From Desulfoprunum sp. (GTDB lineage: Bacteria > Desulfobacterota > Desulfobulbia > Desulfobulbales > Desulfocapsaceae), in the NCBI GenBank assembly GCA_030696435.1, contig JAUYSF010000359.1, positions 1 to 9,197 on the forward strand: 9,197 bases of DNA, in the 5' to 3' direction. The position numbers and the translations under genes are program-made. The notes under the pieces are model-generated. The model saw only the letters and a list, made by a program, of their open reading frames with translations, ran no database searches and was not told the DNA's origin. How positions within the stretch are numbered: the first letter of the stretch is position 1; the number at the start of each line of letters is the position of its first letter. Shown here piece after piece: positions 4,852-9,197 of this stretch.

Positions 4852-6510
4852 ATGATCCGATCACATCTCAAAAATGTCCTTGATAGCTGTTTCGAGCAGG
4901 GCGTGGCAAACGGAGCCTGGTCCGCTACCGGTGCCGGTAAATTTACGGTGGAGTTGCCCAAGCATGAAGGCCAGGGCGATTTCTCCACCAACATGGCCCT
5001 GGTTTTGGCCGGTATTGAGAAGGGCAATCCGCGGCAGATGGCCGCCAAGATCGTCGAATTGCTCGGGCAGGAGAAAACGTTCATTGATCGCCTGGAAATT
5101 GCTGGGCCGGGGTTTGTCAATATCTTCGTCAAGGCCGGGGTCTGGCAGCAGCTCATCCCGGCAATCATGGAAAAAGGTGAGGCCTTTGGCCGCAGCGAGA
5201 TCGGCGGCAACAGGAAGGTGATGGTCGAGTTTGTCAGCGCCAATCCCACCGGCCCGCTCAGTATCGGTCATGGCAGGCAGGCCATTCTCGGCGATTCCAT
5301 CGCCCGCCTCCTGGATGTGACCGGCCACGATGTCTTCCGCGAGTATTATTACAACGATGCCGGCCGCCAGATGCGGGTCTTGGGTGAGTCCACCAGGGCG
5401 CGATATCTCGAACTGCTCGGGCTGGAAAACACCTTTCCCGAAGATGGTTATCAGGGCGATTATATTGTAGAAATCGCCCAATCACTGATCGATGAAGTCG
5501 GCAATTCCCTGAAAGATCATGCCGATGTCACCCCCTTCAAGGAAAAGGCCGAAGGCCATATCTTCAAGGATATCTCCGCGACCCTCGATCGCATGGGGAT
5601 CACGTTCGATAACTATTTCAACGAACGCTCCCTCTACGATGACGGCAAGATCGATGAGGTCGTCGCCGAACTGCGGGCCAAAGGTCTCGTCTACGAGAAG
5701 GATGGCGCTGTCTGGTTCAAGACCACCGAGTTCGGCCAGGCCCAGGATCGGGTCATCATCAAGAATACCGGCGAACCGACCTACCGACTGCCGGATATTG
5801 CCTACCACCGGGAAAAATTTCGACGCAACTTTGACTGGCTCATCGATATCTTCGGCTCCGATCATATCGCCACGGTACCTGATGTCCTCTGTGGGGTCCG
5901 GGCACTTGGCTATGACGACTCAAAGGTGACGGTGGTCCTGCACCAGTTCGTCACCCTGACCCGGGACGGCAAGCAAGTGAAGATGTCGACCCGCAAGGCG
6001 ACCTTTGTTACGGTTGATGAACTGATTGACGAAGTCGGCGTCGATGTGGTGCGCTTCTTTTTCATGATGCGCAAGGCCGACAGCCAGCTCGAATTTGATC
6101 TTGACCTCGCCACCAAAGAGAGCCAGGAAAATCCCGTCTATTATGTCCAGTACGCCCATGCCAGGCTCTGCTCGATCCTTGGGCAGGCTGGAGAAAAAGG
6201 CGTTGAGAAGGTAGGTTTTGCCGCAGTTGATCCGGCCCTTTTGGTCCAACCTGAAGAGTTACTCCTGCTCAAGACCATGTCGACCTTTCCCGGAATGATC
6301 GAGGCTGCAGCGCTGGAATTGGCTCCCCATAAAGTGATTTTTTATCTGATGGAACTTGCGGGCCAGTTCCATAGTTACTATAACAAGCATAAAGTCATTA
6401 CCGAGGATAAACCTCTGAGTCAGGCGCGGCTCTGCCTGATTGAGGCCCTGCAGGTAGTGTTCAGAAACGGTTTGGGCATTGTTGGACTTTCCGCCCCGGA
6501 CAAGATGTAG
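4852..6510 (+). CDS. argS: Arginyl-tRNA synthetase
   Basis: A full-length (552-residue) class I synthetase that charges tRNA-Arg with arginine using ATP. The N-terminal region, about 1-110, is the ArgRS-specific tRNA-elbow-binding domain. The HIGH-type ATP site is in SANPTGPLSIGHGRQ, with Ser137-Ile-Gly-His140, so the first His is Ser. The KMSKS counterpart is KMSTRK (377-382). After VDVVRFFFMMRKADSQLEFD comes the alpha-helical anticodon-binding domain containing NPVYYVQYAHARLCS, a family hallmark. The C-terminus is short and ends in GLSAPDKM. The ATG is five bases after the alr stop with no clear Shine-Dalgarno site, so translation probably depends on ribosomes finishing alr. Codon use matches the neighbours. 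Confidence 0.97.
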   Translation: MIRSHLKNVLDSCFEQGVANGAWSATGAGKFTVELPKHEGQGDFSTNMALVLAGIEKGNPRQMAAKIVELLGQEKTFIDRLEIAGPGFVNIFVKAGVWQQLIPAIMEKGEAFGRSEIGGNRKVMVEFVSANPTGPLSIGHGRQAILGDSIARLLDVTGHDVFREYYYNDAGRQMRVLGESTRARYLELLGLENTFPEDGYQGDYIVEIAQSLIDEVGNSLKDHADVTPFKEKAEGHIFKDISATLDRMGITFDNYFNERSLYDDGKIDEVVAELRAKGLVYEKDGAVWFKTTEFGQAQDRVIIKNTGEPTYRLPDIAYHREKFRRNFDWLIDIFGSDHIATVPDVLCGVRALGYDDSKVTVVLHQFVTLTRDGKQVKMSTRKATFVTVDELIDEVGVDVVRFFFMMRKADSQLEFDLDLATKESQENPVYYVQYAHARLCSILGQAGEKGVEKVGFAAVDPALLVQPEELLLLKTMSTFPGMIEAAALELAPHKVIFYLMELAGQFHSYYNKHKVITEDKPLSQARLCLIEALQVVFRNGLGIVGLSAPDKM

Positions 6511-6526
6511 GATTTGACTGCTACCA

Positions 6527-6772
6527 ATGGCTGGAAAAGAGAAAAAGCAGGTCAGAAAAGTCAGATTCGAGCTGACCTGGGGCGGGGTTGTCGGCATAGC
6601 AGTGGTCTGTTTCTGCATCTTTCTCTGGATGTTTCTTCTCGGAGTCTGGACCGGACAGTCGCTGTTGCAACCGTCATCTTTTAAGAAAAAATCAGCCTCT
6701 GAAGAAGCGTCGGCGATCATTGCCCCCTTTCTGTATATGGAACGGGATCGCAAGAGAGATCCTGAGAAGTGA
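6527..6772 (+). CDS. Small single-pass membrane protein of unknown function
   Basis: The 81-residue protein has a basic N-terminus (KEKKQVRKVRFEL), one strongly hydrophobic segment at about residues 19-42 ending in FLLGVWTGQ, and a short charged tail with no recognisable domain. Positive charge before the helix predicts an N-in orientation with the tail in the periplasm. The segment resembles the N-terminal anchor of SPOR-domain division proteins found in several Deltaproteobacteria (an RFE...FFLGVWVGR-like pattern, from memory), but no peptidoglycan-binding SPOR domain follows. It starts 16 bases after argS and is probably in the same transcript, though no good ribosome site is seen; TAGGA at 6508-6512 is rather far. 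It could be a shortened relative of those proteins or a separate small protein. Confidence 0.65.
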   Translation: MAGKEKKQVRKVRFELTWGGVVGIAVVCFCIFLWMFLLGVWTGQSLLQPSSFKKKSASEEASAIIAPFLYMERDRKRDPEK

Positions 6773-6838
6773 GACGATTTTTTTTAAATCCGTCTTCGGC
6801 CAATGGTTGGACATAGAAAAGCACACAAGGTTATAAAG

Positions 6839-7300
6839 ATGATTCGTACTGCCCGGATGGAGGATGTGAAAAGCATCCACACCCTTATTAATAGTTTTGC
6901 CGGAGACGGCCTGTTGCTCAATCGCTCGATCAGCTCGCTGTACGACAAGCTGCGTGATTTTATCGTCTATACCGACGACAATGTCCTTATCGGGGTCTGT
7001 GCCCTGCAGATAACCTGGGACAATCTTGCCGAGATCCGTTCCCTGGCCGTCAAACAAGAGGCCCAGGGCAGGGGAATCGGCTCGCAACTGGTACAAGGCT
7101 GTCTCGATGAGGCGGAGAAATTCGGTATCGAACGGATCTTTACCTTGACATATCGCCCCGGTTTCTTTCGCAAATTAGGTTTCAATGATATCGATAAAAA
7201 GGAACTGCCGCATAAGATCTGGAGTGATTGTATCCACTGCCATAAGTTTCCCGACTGCGACGAAGATGCCCTGATGTACGTGAAAAAACATGATGTCTGA
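6839..7300 (+). CDS. argA: GNAT acetyltransferase, probable short-form N-acetylglutamate synthase
   Basis: With the start at 6839 the product is 153 residues. AAGG at 6827-6830 is eight bases upstream; an in-frame ATG at 6803 lacks a ribosome site and would add an atypical tail. The fold is a single GNAT domain: an N-terminal IRTARMEDVKSIHTL strand-helix, then AEIRSLAV and the acetyl-CoA pyrophosphate loop QGRGIG (76-81), then IFTLTYRPGFFRKLGF and ELPHKIW. This matches the short N-acetylglutamate synthases, such as Mycobacterium tuberculosis Rv2747, which acetylate glutamate at the entry to arginine synthesis and lack the amino-acid-kinase domain of classical ArgA. The C-terminus carries Cys131, Cys134 and Cys140, a possible metal site that I recall in relatives from Deltaproteobacteria. 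It sits 66 bases after the small membrane protein gene and 109 bases before secA. Substrate is inferred, not proven. Confidence 0.8.
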   Translation: MIRTARMEDVKSIHTLINSFAGDGLLLNRSISSLYDKLRDFIVYTDDNVLIGVCALQITWDNLAEIRSLAVKQEAQGRGIGSQLVQGCLDEAEKFGIERIFTLTYRPGFFRKLGFNDIDKKELPHKIWSDCIHCHKFPDCDEDALMYVKKHDV

Positions 7301-7409
7301 TTGGTTCGTTCCCGTGAGAAGCCGCCTTCCACAATCATGCGGAAGACTTCAATCCCACTGAATAATTCCCCAGAAAAGTTGCATATTTCACCCCTACTCC
7401 ACAACGACT

Positions 7410-9197
7410 ATGATTGGAACACTCCTCACCAAGGTTTTTGGCAGCAGTAATGATAGAGTCCTGAAACAGATCCGGCCGCTGGTGAGCCGGATCAATGCAT
7501 TGGAAGAGACGGTCTTGCCTCTTGATGACGCAAGCTTAGCCGCCCTGACCGTAGCTTACAAGGAACGCCTCGCCAAGGGTGAACCGCTTGACGATCTGCT
7601 GCCCGAGGCCTTTGCCACGATCCGGGAGGCGGCGAAAAGGGTTCTCGGCGAGCGCCATTACGATGTCCAGCTGGTCGGCGGTATCATTCTCCATCAGGGC
7701 AAGATCGCCGAGATGAAAACCGGTGAGGGCAAGACCCTGACCTCGACCCTGCCCGTCTATCTCAACGGCCTGACGGGAAAAGGTGTGCATCTCGTCACAG
7801 TCAACGATTATCTGGCCTCCCGTGACGCCGAATGGATGGGTAAGGTCTATTCCTTCCTTGGCATGAGCGTTGGCAAAATTATCCATGCCATGGACGATGA
7901 CGCCCGTCGGGCCGCTTATGCCGCCGATATCACCTACGGCACCAACAACGAGTTTGGTTTCGACTACCTGCGCGACAATATGAAGTTCGAACTGAGTGAC
8001 TTCTGTCAGCGGGGTTTCAACTATGCCATCGTCGACGAGGTCGATTCGATTCTCATCGACGAGGCCCGTACCCCGCTGATCATCTCAGGCCCCGCCGATA
8101 TCTCGACCGATCTCTATAAGAACGTCGACCGAGTCATTTCCCGATTCCACAAGGATGAACACTACACCGTCGACGAGAAGTCCCGCCAGGTCGCTCTAAA
8201 CGATGAGGGTGTGGCACTTGGTGAGGAGCTGCTTGAGGTAGAAAATCTCTACGATCCCAGCAGTATAGAAAAATTACATCACCTCAATCAGGCCCTCAAG
8301 GCCCATGTCCTCTTTCAGCGCGATGTCGACTATATCGTCAGCAACGGCGAAGTGGTCATCGTTGATGAGTTTACCGGCCGGACCATGGAAGGCCGGCGTT
8401 ACAGCGATGGTCTGCATCAGGCCCTTGAGGCCAAGGAAAAGGTCAAGATTGAGAAGGAAAACCAGACCCTGGCCTCGATCACCTTCCAGAACTATTTCAG
8501 GATGTACGACAAACTGGCCGGTATGACCGGTACGGCCGATACCGAGGCGCCGGAGTTCAAAAAAATCTACAATCTCGATGTCGTGGTCATGCCCACCAAC
8601 CAGCCGATGGTCCGGGACGATTATGCCGATGTCATCTATAAGAACGAGGCAGCCAAGTACCGGGCGGTGATCCGCGAGATCAAACAGCTGCATGAGGCCG
8701 GGCGACCGGTCCTGGTGGGCACGATCTCAATCGATGTCTCGGAGAAGATCTCGGCGATGCTGAAAAAGGACAAGATCGAGCATGAGGTCCTCAACGCCAA
8801 GCAGCACGACCGGGAGGCGGAGATCATTGCCCTGGCCGGTCAGTTTGGCAGAGTGACCATTGCCACTAACATGGCAGGCCGAGGTACCGATATCAAACTC
8901 GGCGAAGGGGTGCGCGAGGTTGGCGGTCTGCATATCCTCGGCACCTCCCGCCATGAATCGCGGCGTATCGACAACCAGCTGCGTGGCCGCTCCGGTCGCC
9001 AGGGTGATCCGGGCTCCTCCCGTTTCTTCCTCTCGCTTGAAGATGATCTGCTGCGCATCTTCGGTTCCGGCCGGATTACCGGCATCATGGAAAAACTAGG
9101 CATGGAAGAGGACGAACCGATTGAGCACAGCATGATCTCCAAGGCCATCGAAAATGCCCAGCGCAAGGTTGAAAGCCATAACTTCGACATCAGAAAG
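7410..9197 (+). CDS. secA: Preprotein translocase ATPase subunit SecA (partial, C-terminus missing)
   Basis: The frame is open from ATG 7410 to the window's end (596 residues), so roughly the last 230-250 residues are missing. SecA is the ATP-driven motor that pushes unfolded preproteins through SecYEG at the inner membrane. The N-terminus [16 protein letters not shown] is typical. NBD1 has the Walker A MKTGEGKT (102-109) and DEVDS (209-213), followed by [12 protein letters not shown]. The preprotein-binding region and NBD2 follow, with [11 protein letters not shown] (Met488) and [19 protein letters not shown]. The latter is the arginine-finger-type helicase motif VI. After GTDIKL the chain goes straight to GEGV, without the longer insertion of E. 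coli SecA. The scaffold helix begins at the truncated end ([16 protein letters not shown]). No Shine-Dalgarno site is visible before the ATG. No start codon or stop in frame suggests a longer N-terminus. Confidence 0.97.
   Translation, partial: MIGTLLTKVFGSSNDRVLKQIRPLVSRINALEETVLPLDDASLAALTVAYKERLAKGEPLDDLLPEAFATIREAAKRVLGERHYDVQLVGGIILHQGKIAEMKTGEGKTLTSTLPVYLNGLTGKGVHLVTVNDYLASRDAEWMGKVYSFLGMSVGKIIHAMDDDARRAAYAADITYGTNNEFGFDYLRDNMKFELSDFCQRGFNYAIVDEVDSILIDEARTPLIISGPADISTDLYKNVDRVISRFHKDEHYTVDEKSRQVALNDEGVALGEELLEVENLYDPSSIEKLHHLNQALKAHVLFQRDVDYIVSNGEVVIVDEFTGRTMEGRRYSDGLHQALEAKEKVKIEKENQTLASITFQNYFRMYDKLAGMTGTADTEAPEFKKIYNLDVVVMPTNQPMVRDDYADVIYKNEAAKYRAVIREIKQLHEAGRPVLVGTISIDVSEKISAMLKKDKIEHEVLNAKQHDREAEIIALAGQFGRVTIATNMAGRGTDIKLGEGVREVGGLHILGTSRHESRRIDNQLRGRSGRQGDPGSSRFFLSLEDDLLRIFGSGRITGIMEKLGMEEDEPIEHSMISKAIENAQRKVESHNFDIRK

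Noticed and set aside
6770..6803. Inverted repeat AGACG...CGTCT around a T-run after the small membrane protein gene
   Set aside because: The T-run lies in the loop rather than after the stem and one arm needs a bulged base, so it is not a convincing terminator.
7326..7345. Hairpin CTTCC...GGAAG between the acetyltransferase gene and secA
   Set aside because: Five paired bases, a mismatch, two more pairs and no T-run after it; too weak to call a terminator.
7301..7409. Possible tRNA-like T-arm wording (GGTTCGTTCCC) before secA
   Set aside because: No matching acceptor, D or anticodon arms around it.
1..9197. A novel defence, mobile or secondary-metabolism system
   Set aside because: All sizeable genes fit core functions or small conserved-hypothetical types; no recombinase, repeats array, toxin-antitoxin pair or foreign-composition island was seen.

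Overview
The window is a mostly housekeeping stretch of a Gram-negative, probably sulfate-reducing or related anaerobic Desulfobacterota chromosome; my best guess is the Desulfobulbales. This rests on an 8-cysteine-type ferredoxin with an Asp ligand, as in Desulfovibrio africanus ferredoxin III, a DUF374-type inner-membrane acyltransferase, and the style of the CobB/CbiA, ArgRS and short N-acetylglutamate synthase proteins. The taxonomic call is inference from protein character, not from a database search. I found no tRNA, rRNA, CRISPR array, insertion sequence or phage gene.

Left block (1-2177, + strand): the last codons of uvrB overlap by four bases a DUF374 lysophospholipid acyltransferase gene. 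After 30 bases comes a complete cobyrinate a,c-diamide synthase (CobB/CbiA family). A perfect 13-bp inverted repeat separates this block from a convergent minus-strand gene (2215-2565) for a small charged protein with a CxC...CxxC cysteine set.

Middle (2566-3250): an AT-rich intergenic stretch of about 430 bases holds a terminator-like hairpin, a TTGACA promoter candidate and an 8-3-8 dyad in the leader of a 61-residue ferredoxin gene. The ferredoxin gene ends in a strong intrinsic terminator, so it is probably a monocistronic, well-expressed unit.

Right block (3266-9197, all + strand, mostly tightly spaced): an uncharacterised four-helix membrane protein, alanine racemase (peptidoglycan D-Ala), arginyl-tRNA synthetase, an 81-residue membrane-anchored protein, a short GNAT N-acetylglutamate synthase (first step of arginine synthesis), and secA, cut by the window's end at residue 596. 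Gaps of 3 and 5 bases link the first three genes, which are very likely one transcript. ArgRS and the N-acetylglutamate synthase give the block an arginine theme, but no dedicated new system is evident.

The observations most worth a second look are the Asp14 ferredoxin and its leader dyad, the variant motif in the CobB/CbiA protein that may point to siroheme amidation, the Cys-containing minus-strand protein, and the uncharacterised membrane protein between the ferredoxin terminator and alr.
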